The position numbers were made by a program, and so were the translations under genes. Shown here piece by piece: positions 6,579 through 11,600 of a DNA stretch of 11,600 nt; the first letter of the stretch is position 1, and every line of letters begins with the position of its first letter. The notes beneath the pieces are model-generated. The model was not told the origin of the DNA. It ran no database searches and was given only the letters and a program-made list of their open reading frames with translations. The stretch comes from Bacillota bacterium. Its GTDB lineage: Bacteria > Bacillota > Clostridia > Acetivibrionales > DSM-1351. The stretch lies in NCBI GenBank assembly GCA_023436485.1, contig JAEZIU010000326.1, positions 1 to 11,600 of the forward strand, written 5' to 3'.

Positions 6579-7487
6579 TTAGCCATGTGAAAAAGTTTCC
6601 ATGGGAAAATCATAGAGCAAATTGCCAAGCTCTTTGCCTTTTCCCGGAATACCGCATGCATCTGCCCTACATTGCTTGCAATGTCTGAATACATTCAGAT
6701 ATTTTTCTGCCCATTCTCTTGCATTGTTCAACTCATTGCAATCAGGTGGTCTGAACCCTTTCATTTCATGCTGCGGAATAAGTGGAATTATATTCATAAT
6801 AGAGGCCCGGGCTTTTGAGATCACCCGTGCAATTTCTTCAATATGTTCGTAATTCAAATCTGGTATCAACACAGTGTTTACCTTTACAGCTATTCCTTTG
6901 CTGCTAAGTTTTTCTATTCCCTTTATTTGTTCTTGTATAAGCTTTTCAGCTCCCTCATAGCCTTCTAAGTAACTGCCATTCCAAAACACTCCTGTACAGA
7001 TATTCTGTAGGATTTCAGGCTCCACAGCGTTTACTGTAACTGACACCGTTTTTATACCTGAATTAATTATTCTCTCGGAATATTTGTCAAGCATAAGACC
7101 GTTTGTACTGAGGCATTTAATTAGATCAGGGTATTCAGTTTCCAACATTTCAAAAGTTTCAAGAGCATTATCTGTAGCCAGTGTTTCTCCAGGGCCTGCG
7201 ATGCCTACTACACTTATTTCAGGGCAAAGTTCCAAAGCTTTAGACACTATTTTAACCGCTTCTTTGGAAGTAAGTACCTTTGCTGTAACTCCCGGTCTGT
7301 TTTCAATTTTATTTATACTTCTTTTGCAGAATTTACACTGAATGTTGCATGTAGGACTTACAGGCAAATGTATTCTTCCATATTTAAAATGTGCCCTTGC
7401 ACTAAAGCATGGGTGTTTTCCTATAAGATGATCAAATTTTTGATCAGTGTGAACTTCTTCAGTTTCAACCTTGTAGCAGCTTGTCAT
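6579..7487 (-). CDS. nifB: NifB-type radical SAM protein, core only (nitrogenase cofactor precursor synthesis)
   Basis: NifB uses S-adenosylmethionine to fuse two [4Fe-4S] clusters, adding carbide and sulfur, into the Fe8S9C precursor NifB-co. This 302-residue protein has HPCFSARAH at 25-33, the radical SAM motif CNIQCKFC (C47, C51, C54), RPGVT, the AGPGETLA loop at 97-104, C125 in CLSTNG, VTVNAVEP, and CKQCRADACG (C270, C273) near the end. C27, C125 and the C270/C273 pair match conserved NifB positions linked to the substrate clusters. It lacks the C-terminal NifX-like domain, which is encoded by the next gene. The DC...NESRPGV stretch of typical NifB is changed to SINKIENRPGV. ATG at 7487 follows AAAGGGGGG by 4 nt. 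It is the first gene after the 7512-7553 hairpin. NifB-family assignment is firm; the exact product is inferred. Confidence 0.85.
   Translation of the reverse strand: MTSCYKVETEEVHTDQKFDHLIGKHPCFSARAHFKYGRIHLPVSPTCNIQCKFCKRSINKIENRPGVTAKVLTSKEAVKIVSKALELCPEISVVGIAGPGETLATDNALETFEMLETEYPDLIKCLSTNGLMLDKYSERIINSGIKTVSVTVNAVEPEILQNICTGVFWNGSYLEGYEGAEKLIQEQIKGIEKLSSKGIAVKVNTVLIPDLNYEHIEEIARVISKARASIMNIIPLIPQHEMKGFRPPDCNELNNAREWAEKYLNVFRHCKQCRADACGIPGKGKELGNLLYDFPMETFSHG
7429..7446. repeat. 18-bp near-perfect palindrome inside the nifB-like coding sequence
   Basis: TGATCAAATTTTTGATCA has arms TGATCAAA and TTTGATCA with two central T. It covers codons 14-20 of the nifB-like gene. The half sites resemble those of CRP/FNR-family regulators (TTGAT...ATCAA), but it lies 40-60 nt inside the ORF. 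It may be a chance effect of the codons for DQKFDH. Confidence 0.3.
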
Positions 7488-7511
7488 AGTGCCCCCCCTT
7501 TATGTTTATAC

Positions 7512-7553
7512 AATAAAAAAGCCAAGCAAAACCAACAATGGTTTTAACTTAGC
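7512..7553 (-). terminator. Intrinsic terminator or attenuator between the YezD-like and nifB-like genes
   Basis: On the minus strand GCTAAG and AAAACC (7540-7553) pair with GGTTTT and CTTGGC (7521-7533) around a 6-nt loop, with small bulges, and six T follow (7515-7520). It lies 62 nt after the YezD-like stop and 25 nt before the nifB-like start. Either it ends a separate YezD transcript, or partial read-through sets the level of the nitrogenase-like genes. I see no convincing separate promoter between it and nifB. Confidence 0.7.
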
Positions 7554-7614
7554 CTCTAATTTTTTTAGTCAACTAAAATTAATATCATAAAATATGTAAT
7601 ACAGAACTATTCTA

Positions 7615-7785
7615 TTATTTTACCCTGACCTTTTCATTTTTTTCTAACTGTATCAAATTTCCATCCTGAAAAACAAGGGTGATTGAGCCATATCTTAAAG
7701 ATTTGGCCATATCATATAGCTTTTGAATATCCTGCTCTGATATTGGTACTTTAGATTGTTCAATATTTTCCTGATGTTGACTCAT
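7615..7785 (-). CDS. Small YezD/DUF2292-family protein
   Basis: This 56-residue acidic/basic soluble protein has no signal peptide or membrane segment. Its second half, LRYGSITLVFQDGNLIQLEKNEKVR, matches what I remember of the YezD (DUF2292) pattern: a YGS strand, a DG turn, an IQLE strand and an EK-R end. The function of the family is unknown. From memory its members often lie beside sulfur assimilation genes, which would fit this place. I choose ATG at 7785 because AAAGGTGG lies 7 nt upstream; the ATG 11 codons earlier has no such box. It is the first gene after the 7864-7892 promoter and is followed by a terminator-like hairpin, so it is probably made in excess over the operon behind it. 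Confidence 0.7.
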   Translation of the reverse strand: MSQHQENIEQSKVPISEQDIQKLYDMAKSLRYGSITLVFQDGNLIQLEKNEKVRVK

Positions 7786-7838
7786 AACAGCACCACCTTT
7801 TTCATTAAATAAAAACAATTCCTAGTTAGTTTATAATT

Positions 7839-7855
7839 CATATATGTTTTATATG
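7839..7855. promoter_or_regulatory. Small inverted repeat near the start of the YezD/MAR-like transcript, possible operator
   Basis: CATATA (7839-7844) and TATATG (7850-7855) are inverted around TGTTT, just downstream of the start predicted by the 7864-7892 promoter. A repressor bound here would block transcription. The sequence is so A/T-rich that chance is a serious alternative. A GGAATT element (7817-7822, minus strand) farther into the leader recalls the end of Bacillus CymR sites but does not fit the full consensus. Confidence 0.25.
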
Positions 7856-7863
7856 TTATTGAT

Positions 7864-7892
7864 AGTATATAACGACTTGAATTATTTGTCAA
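7864..7892 (-). promoter_or_regulatory. Consensus vegetative promoter for the YezD and nitrogenase-like operon
   Basis: TTGACA (7887-7892) is separated by exactly 17 bp from TATACT (7864-7869), reading left. It lies directly after the trmD operon terminator and predicts a leader of about 70 nt before the YezD-like ATG. It is the only strong promoter I find upstream of the nitrogenase-like genes. The strength of the core elements suggests that control acts by repression or attenuation rather than activation. Confidence 0.75.
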
Positions 7893-7909
7893 TAGGTTTA
7901 TGAAAATAT

Positions 7910-7946
7910 AAAACAAAAAGCATTACTCCAAAACTATGAGTAATGC
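7910..7946 (-). terminator. Terminator of the ylxM-ffh-rpsP-khpA-rimM-trmD operon
   Basis: GCATTACTC (7938-7946 read on minus) pairs perfectly with GAGTAATGC (7920-7928) around a 9-nt loop, and TTTTTGTTTT follows. It lies 18 nt after the trmD stop and separates the housekeeping operon from the nitrogenase-like operon, which has its own promoter 18 nt farther on. Confidence 0.9.
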
Positions 7947-7964
7947 CTCCTATTTTACTTAATG

Positions 7965-8654
7965 TCATTTTTGCAATTTTTCATATAAATCAGGTCTTTT
8001 CTCCCTGGTTCTATCCAATGACTGCTGCATCCGCCATTTCTCTATATTGGCATGATGTCCTGATAACAATACGTCAGGAACTTTATTTTCATTGTATTCT
8101 GCGGGTCTTGTATACTGAGGATATTCCAGCAATCCGTTAAAATGTGATTCATCACTGAAAGAACCTTCTGTTGCCAATACTCCGGGGATAAGCCGGCTCA
8201 CACAATCAATTAGTACCATAGCCGGCAACTCACCGCCTGTTAATACATAATCGCCTATAGAAATTTCCTCATCAACTATTTCTTCTATTATACGTTCATC
8301 TATGCCTTCATAATGTCCACACAAAAGTATCAGATGTTCCTGCTTTGACAGCTCCTTGGCCATTTCCTGTGTCAGTACTTTTCCCTGTGGACTCATGTAT
8401 AATACTTTAGGCTTTTGTACCATTTCTTCTGTTACGGCTTTGTAAGCATCTATAACAGGCTGGCACATCATTACCATTCCGTTGCCTCCGCCAAAGGGAT
8501 AGTCGTCCACTTTCCTGTGTTTGTCTTTTGAATAGTCTCTGATATTTACCGGGTTTATTTCCACAAGGCCGTTTTTCTGGGCACGCCCGATAATGCTTTC
8601 TCCCATTACGCTAACAAATAATTCCGGAAACAGCGTCAGTACGTCAAATTTCAT
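7965..8654 (-). CDS. trmD: tRNA (guanine-N1)-methyltransferase TrmD
   Basis: TrmD methylates N1 of G37 in tRNAs with G36, using S-adenosylmethionine, and prevents +1 frameshifting. The 229-residue protein has the knotted SPOUT-fold landmarks: LTLFPELF at the N-terminus, RDYSKDKHRKVDDYPFGGG (39-57), YMSPQG, CGHYEGIDERI, and GDYVLTGGELPAMVLID with the catalytic-type aspartate, followed by LEYPQYTRP and LSGHHANIEKWR. It is slightly shorter than the usual 240-250 residues but complete. ATG overlaps the rimM stop by one base (TAATG), so it is translationally coupled to rimM. A strong terminator follows; the usual downstream rplS is absent. Confidence 0.97.
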   Translation of the reverse strand: MKFDVLTLFPELFVSVMGESIIGRAQKNGLVEINPVNIRDYSKDKHRKVDDYPFGGGNGMVMMCQPVIDAYKAVTEEMVQKPKVLYMSPQGKVLTQEMAKELSKQEHLILLCGHYEGIDERIIEEIVDEEISIGDYVLTGGELPAMVLIDCVSRLIPGVLATEGSFSDESHFNGLLEYPQYTRPAEYNENKVPDVLLSGHHANIEKWRMQQSLDRTREKRPDLYEKLQK

Positions 8655-9166
8655 TAATCAAGCAGTCCTTTCGGTAATATAACTGAAATTTTTCCTTCTT
8701 CAATGGAAATTTCCTTCACAACACTCTTTAGTGCAGGTATGAGAATCTCTTTTGACTCCGAATCTCTTACAACATATACATCATTGCTGCCCGTCTGTAT
8801 TACATCCTTTAATTCACCAAGAAGTTGATTGTTTTCATTATCATAAACCTTTAGCCCGATAATATCGGTTATAAAAAATGAGTTCTTAGGAAGCTTTATA
8901 GCGTTTGCCCTGTCCACTTTAATATAAAAGCCCTTTAGCTTCTCAGCCTCTTCTATACTTTCAATGCCCTCAAATTTTATTATAACAAACTGCTTAAAAA
9001 ATTTAACATCACTTATATTGTACTTTTCAAGACTGCCATTTTTATCTATATAAACCCATTTTAGTTTTTTGAACCTCTGAGGATCATCAGTTTGTGCTGT
9101 TGCCTTTAGTTCTCCCTTTACGCCATGGGTATTTACCAATTGTCCTACAATCAAATATTCCAGCAT
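8654..9166 (-). CDS. rimM: 16S rRNA processing/30S maturation factor RimM
   Basis: RimM binds ribosomal protein S19 and helps mature the 3' domain of the 30S head. The 170-residue protein begins with VGQLVNTHGVKGELKA, the usual RimM N-terminal signature, within its beta-barrel domain (about 1-85). A C-terminal PRC-barrel (about 95-168) includes FFITDIIGLKVY, LGELKDVIQTGSNDVYVV and ILIPALKSVV. Length is normal. ATG at 9166 follows AAGGTG with a 5-nt spacer. It shares one base with trmD downstream, the usual pairing of these two genes. Confidence 0.96.
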   Translation of the reverse strand: MLEYLIVGQLVNTHGVKGELKATAQTDDPQRFKKLKWVYIDKNGSLEKYNISDVKFFKQFVIIKFEGIESIEEAEKLKGFYIKVDRANAIKLPKNSFFITDIIGLKVYDNENNQLLGELKDVIQTGSNDVYVVRDSESKEILIPALKSVVKEISIEEGKISVILPKGLLD

Positions 9167-9214
9167 TTTATCACCTTGCCTTTACCTGAAAATATAAACT
9201 TTTGAACGCAAGTA

Positions 9215-9232
9215 AAGGGGCTTATGCCCCTT
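9215..9232 (-). terminator. Perfect GC-rich hairpin after khpA (weak terminator or processing signal)
   Basis: AAGGGGC and GCCCCTT form a perfect 7-bp stem with a 4-nt loop (ATAA on minus), three bases past the khpA stop. Only TTTACTT follows, so termination would be weak. In an operon that continues into rimM it could lower downstream expression or protect the upstream mRNA. Confidence 0.45.
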
Positions 9233-9235
9233 ATC

Positions 9236-9466
9236 TCACTGAATGATATCAACAACCACTCTTCTGTTATCCTTGACTGCAGCAGCCTTGACAACAGTTC
9301 TGATTGCTTTGGCAATTCTGCCTTGTTTGCCTATAACCTTGCCCATATCGTCTTTTGCAACTTTAAGTTCTAGAATTATAGACTTTTCATTTTGAATTTC
9401 GTTTACAAAAACCTCATCCGGAAAATCCACAAGGGCTCTTGCAATACTTTCAAGTAATTCTTTCAT
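9236..9466 (-). CDS. khpA: KH-domain RNA-binding protein KhpA (YlqC)
   Basis: This 76-residue single KH domain contains VIGKQGRIAKAIRTVVKAAA, whose GKQG is the RNA-contacting GxxG loop. KhpA partners with KhpB (Jag) in many Firmicutes and affects small-RNA binding, cell length and division; the same role here is inferred. The longest frame starts at 9481, but its ATG overlaps the GGAGG box. The real start is one of two adjacent ATGs 5 or 8 nt after that box; I give the second (9466), which yields the usual MKELLE start. It lies between rpsP and rimM, as in most Firmicutes, with hairpins on both sides. Confidence 0.93.
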   Translation of the reverse strand: MKELLESIARALVDFPDEVFVNEIQNEKSIILELKVAKDDMGKVIGKQGRIAKAIRTVVKAAAVKDNRRVVVDIIQ

Positions 9467-9519
9467 CATATTAGCCTCCATGAGCCTAAAGCGGCTTTCG
9501 AATTGTAACTAAATGAATT

Positions 9520-9553
9520 CCTCTATTCTCAATATGTAAGAGAATAAAAGAGG
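9520..9553 (-). other. Bulged RNA hairpin in the khpA leader
   Basis: On the minus strand CCTCT-TTT-ATTCTC (9540-9553) pairs with GAGAAT-AGAGG (9520-9530): 11 base pairs, a 3-nt bulge and a 9-nt loop. It lies between the rpsP terminator-like hairpin and the khpA ribosome binding site and has no U-tract, so it is not a terminator. A second small dyad (AGCC...GGCT, about 9483-9497) lies closer to the khpA start. It could be a ribosomal protein or KhpA binding site, an inference from position only. Confidence 0.4.
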
Positions 9554-9568
9554 CTAACCCAGCCAAAT

Positions 9569-9600
9569 AAAACACAAGGGCCTTTTAGCCCCTTTGTTTT
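9569..9600 (-). terminator. Terminator-like hairpin after rpsP
   Basis: On the minus strand AAAACAAAGGGGC pairs with GGCCCTTGTGTTTT around a short A-rich loop, with one or two mismatches, and TTTTATTT follows. It begins 14 nt after the rpsP stop. As khpA, rimM and trmD follow with no obvious promoter, it probably acts as a partial terminator that makes rpsP and ffh mRNA more abundant than the rest. Confidence 0.6.
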
Positions 9601-9613
9601 ATGCTTTAGATAA

Positions 9614-9859
9614 TTATTCTAAAATACCTTGCTTCTTGAGAAGTGACTTAACTGTATCTGTAGGTTGTGCACCGTTCTTTATCCATTTTTGAGCCTTCTC
9701 AGCATCAATTTTAACCTGAGCTGGTTCTGCAATAGGATTATAAGTACCGATTTCCTCGATAAATCTACCGTCTCTTGGGTATCTTGAATCAGCAACAACT
9801 ACTCTGTAGAAAGGGTTCTTCTTAGCACCTATTCTCTTTAAACGAATCTTTACTGCCAT
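9614..9859 (-). CDS. rpsP: 30S ribosomal protein S16
   Basis: S16 is a primary 16S rRNA-binding protein needed for early 30S assembly. The 81-residue sequence begins MAVKIRLKRIGAKKNPFYR and contains VVADSRYPRDGRFIEEIGTY and the KWIKNGAQPTDTV segment, all canonical for S16. ATG at 9859 follows GGAGGTG with a 7-nt spacer. It lies 42 nt after ffh and is followed by a terminator-like hairpin. Confidence 0.98.
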   Translation of the reverse strand: MAVKIRLKRIGAKKNPFYRVVVADSRYPRDGRFIEEIGTYNPIAEPAQVKIDAEKAQKWIKNGAQPTDTVKSLLKKQGILE

Positions 9860-9901
9860 TTATTTTCACCTCCTTCAAAGGATTATAATCAAAACCATTT
9901 A

Positions 9902-11248
9902 TCAAAAAGGCATCTTGAACTTGCCAAGCCCACCTTTTTTACCTTTTTTCCCCATGTCACTCATCATCTTCATCAATTTTTTCATCTGTTCAAACTGCTT
10001 TAAGAGTGCATTTACTTCTTGTATGGTAGTACCGCTTCCAGCAGAAATTCTTTTTCTGCGGCTTCCATTTATAATTGACGGATCCAATCTTTCTTTTCTT
10101 GTCATTGACTGGATAATAGCCTCCGTACGTCCCATCTGCTTTTCATCAATATCTATGTCTTTTAAAGCCTTTGAGTCCATACCAGGCATCATACCAAGCA
10201 AATCGCCGATAGGTCCCATTTTCTTTATTTGCTGCATCTGGTCAAGAAAATCCTCCAACGTAAATGTCATGGTACGCATTTTCTTTTCCAATTCGATGGC
10301 CTTTTTCTCGTCATATGTTTCCTGAGCTTTTTCTATGAGACTAAGGACATCGCCCATTCCAAGTATTCTGGATGCCATTCTGTCCGGGAAAAATGGCTCT
10401 ATATCACTGAGCTTTTCACCCATTGCAGCAAATTTTATAGGTTTACCTGTAACTGATTTAACAGAAAGAGCCGCACCGCCTCTTGTATCACCGTCAAGCT
10501 TCGTAAGGACTACTCCGTCAATACCAAGCTTTTCATTAAAGGTTGTTGATACATTTACTGCATCCTGACCTGTCATTGAGTCAACGACTAAAAGTATCTC
10601 GTGGGGTTTAACTGAATTCTTTATATTTAACAGTTCATCCATAAGCTTTTCATCAATATGGAGTCTTCCCGCCGTATCCAGTATAACCAAATCATGCTGT
10701 TTCATTTCTGCAAAACTAACAGCTTCTTTTGCTATTTGAACAGGATTCTGATTGTTCTCCAGTGTAAATACTGGAATATTTAACTGATTTCCCAATACCT
10801 GAAGCTGCTTTATAGCTGCCGGACGATATACGTCACAAGCTACAAGTAAAGGGTTTTTACCCTGTTTTCTCAAGAGGTTTGCAAGTTTTCCCGCCGTAGT
10901 GGTTTTACCTGCACCCTGAAGTCCTGCCATCATAAAAATTGTGGGAGGTTTTGATGCAAATGTAACCTTGCTCTGCTCCCTGCCAAGCAATTCTATCAGT
11001 TCTTCATGAACTATCTTAACTACCTGCTGTCCCGGTGTAAGGCTCTCCAATACATCAGCCCCTACCGCTCTTTCAGATACTTTGCTTATAAATTCCTTAA
11101 CAACCTTAAAATTTACATCGGCTTCAAGCAGAGCCAGCTTGATTTCTCTCATCATATCCTTCACATCTTTTTCGGATACTCTGCCCTGTCCGCGAATTTT
11201 CTTTATTGTTTCCTGGAGCTTTCCCGACAAACCCTCAAAAACTGACAT
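9902..11248 (-). CDS. ffh: Signal recognition particle GTPase Ffh (SRP54)
   Basis: Ffh binds SRP RNA and signal sequences on nascent chains and delivers ribosomes to FtsY at the membrane. The 448 residues comprise a helical N domain (about 1-90), a GTPase domain with GLQGAGKTTT (109-118), DTAGRLH, TKLDGDTRGG and an SRP-specific insertion, and a methionine-rich M domain (about 300 to the end). The M domain includes MGPIGDLLGMMPGM, the GSRRKRISAGSG stretch that contacts RNA, and a C-terminal MKKLMKMMSDMGKKGKK tail. ATG at 11248 follows GGAGG with a 7-nt spacer. It lies 35 nt after ylxM, its usual neighbour. Confidence 0.98.
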   Translation of the reverse strand: MSVFEGLSGKLQETIKKIRGQGRVSEKDVKDMMREIKLALLEADVNFKVVKEFISKVSERAVGADVLESLTPGQQVVKIVHEELIELLGREQSKVTFASKPPTIFMMAGLQGAGKTTTAGKLANLLRKQGKNPLLVACDVYRPAAIKQLQVLGNQLNIPVFTLENNQNPVQIAKEAVSFAEMKQHDLVILDTAGRLHIDEKLMDELLNIKNSVKPHEILLVVDSMTGQDAVNVSTTFNEKLGIDGVVLTKLDGDTRGGAALSVKSVTGKPIKFAAMGEKLSDIEPFFPDRMASRILGMGDVLSLIEKAQETYDEKKAIELEKKMRTMTFTLEDFLDQMQQIKKMGPIGDLLGMMPGMDSKALKDIDIDEKQMGRTEAIIQSMTRKERLDPSIINGSRRKRISAGSGTTIQEVNALLKQFEQMKKLMKMMSDMGKKGKKGGLGKFKMPF

Positions 11249-11283
11249 TAAAAAACCTCCAATCTGCTAAACAAAAGCCTGTA

Positions 11284-11600
11284 CTATATATTATTTGCCA
11301 AATCTTCTATTTCAGTTATTACATTCTTGATAATATCTGCGTTTTCGCTGCCCAATTCATCCAGTTTAAGTTTTTCCATCGTCTCAAGCACATTCTGTGC
11401 CTTTTGTTTTTGCTGTGAAAACTTACCCAGCAATCCCAGTTTGTTTTCATACTCACTGAGTTGTGCCCTTCCCCGCTTTTCATTATCATATACACCCTGC
11501 CTGCTGATATTGAGCTGTTCGGCAATCTCAGTCAGAGTAAAATCATTGTTATAATGCAGATCAAGTATTTCATACTGCCGATCTGTCAGAAGCTGTCCGT
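11284..11600 (-). CDS. ylxM: YlxM/p13-like SRP-associated HTH protein (partial, N-terminus cut)
   Basis: The minus frame is open from the window edge to TAG at 11284-11286, giving about 105 residues. It begins GQLLTDRQYEILDLHYNND, followed by a helix-turn-helix segment (LTEIAEQLNISRQGVYDNEKR) and a coiled-coil-like tail ending in IEDLANNI. This is the YlxM pattern of a sigma-70 region 4-like fold. In other bacteria YlxM is encoded beside ffh and binds the SRP, where it modulates its GTPases. About 10 N-terminal residues and the start codon lie outside the window. Typical YlxM has RQAVYDN; here it is RQGVYDN, a mild change. Confidence 0.9.
   Translation of the reverse strand, partial: GQLLTDRQYEILDLHYNNDFTLTEIAEQLNISRQGVYDNEKRGRAQLSEYENKLGLLGKFSQQKQKAQNVLETMEKLKLDELGSENADIIKNVITEIEDLANNI

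Noticed and set aside
2507..7487. A true N2-fixing nif operon
   Set aside because: Hand alignment shows the Gln191, His195, Arg96 and His442 equivalents replaced, and no nifE, nifN or nifV homologue is in the window.
7488..7614. SAM riboswitch or T-box in front of the nifB-like gene
   Set aside because: I found no T-box core (AGGGTGGNACCGCG-like) and no SAM-box helices. Only one hairpin with a U-tract is visible, and the space is short for either RNA.
7810..7840. CymR-type operator in the leader of the YezD-like gene
   Set aside because: Only the GGAATT end (7817-7822, minus strand) matches what I remember of the consensus; the upstream half does not.
1..11600. CRISPR array, insertion sequence, integrase, attachment site, tRNA or rRNA
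   Set aside because: I saw no spaced direct repeats, transposase or recombinase motifs, terminal inverted repeats, or tRNA/rRNA-like sequence on either strand.

Overview
The window reads as chromosome from a low-GC Gram-positive anaerobe, most likely a clostridium of the Ruminiclostridium type. This is inferred from the strong GGAGG ribosome binding sites, the A/T-rich intergenic regions and the conserved ylxM-ffh-rpsP-khpA-rimM-trmD gene order. Almost every gene lies on the minus strand, so transcription runs from high to low coordinates.

The right third (about 7910-11600) is a housekeeping operon for translation and protein targeting: ylxM (cut by the window edge), ffh, rpsP, khpA, rimM and trmD. 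It ends in a strong intrinsic terminator at 7910-7946. Hairpins also follow rpsP and khpA inside the operon. The rplS gene that usually follows trmD is not here.

The centre and left (about 362-7892) hold a nitrogenase-like operon. A consensus promoter (TTGACA, 17 bp, TATACT) at 7864-7892 reads into a 56-residue YezD/DUF2292-type protein. A terminator-like hairpin (7512-7553) follows, and then a closely packed series: a NifB-type radical SAM protein, a NifX/NifB-C-terminal-type cofactor carrier, a NifH-type Fe protein, NifD-like and NifK-like catalytic subunits, a cystathionine gamma-lyase-family enzyme (MccB-like) and a cysteine/cystathionine synthase (MccA-like). All P-cluster cysteines and the cofactor cysteine can be placed. 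The residues that nitrogenase uses for N2 and homocitrate (Av NifD Gln191, His195, Arg96, His442) appear replaced. With sulfur amino acid genes at the end of the operon, the best reading is a methylthio-alkane reductase (MAR)-like or related group IV nitrogenase-like system for scavenging organic sulfur. The proposed flow is: the radical SAM protein and carrier make and deliver an Fe-S-C cofactor; the Fe protein passes electrons to the DK enzyme; the DK enzyme breaks a C-S bond; the PLP enzymes route the released sulfur, or methionine-derived homocysteine, to cysteine. The substrate is inferred, not shown.

A symmetric terminator at 306-343 closes this operon. Beyond it, a perfect-consensus leftward promoter (240-268) and an intrinsic terminator (49-74) frame a transcript of about 185 nt. 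It carries an 11-codon ORF with a good ribosome binding site and a long hairpin, and may be a small RNA, a small-peptide gene or an attenuated leader. It lies antisense to an open plus-strand frame (1-204) that may be the end of another gene.
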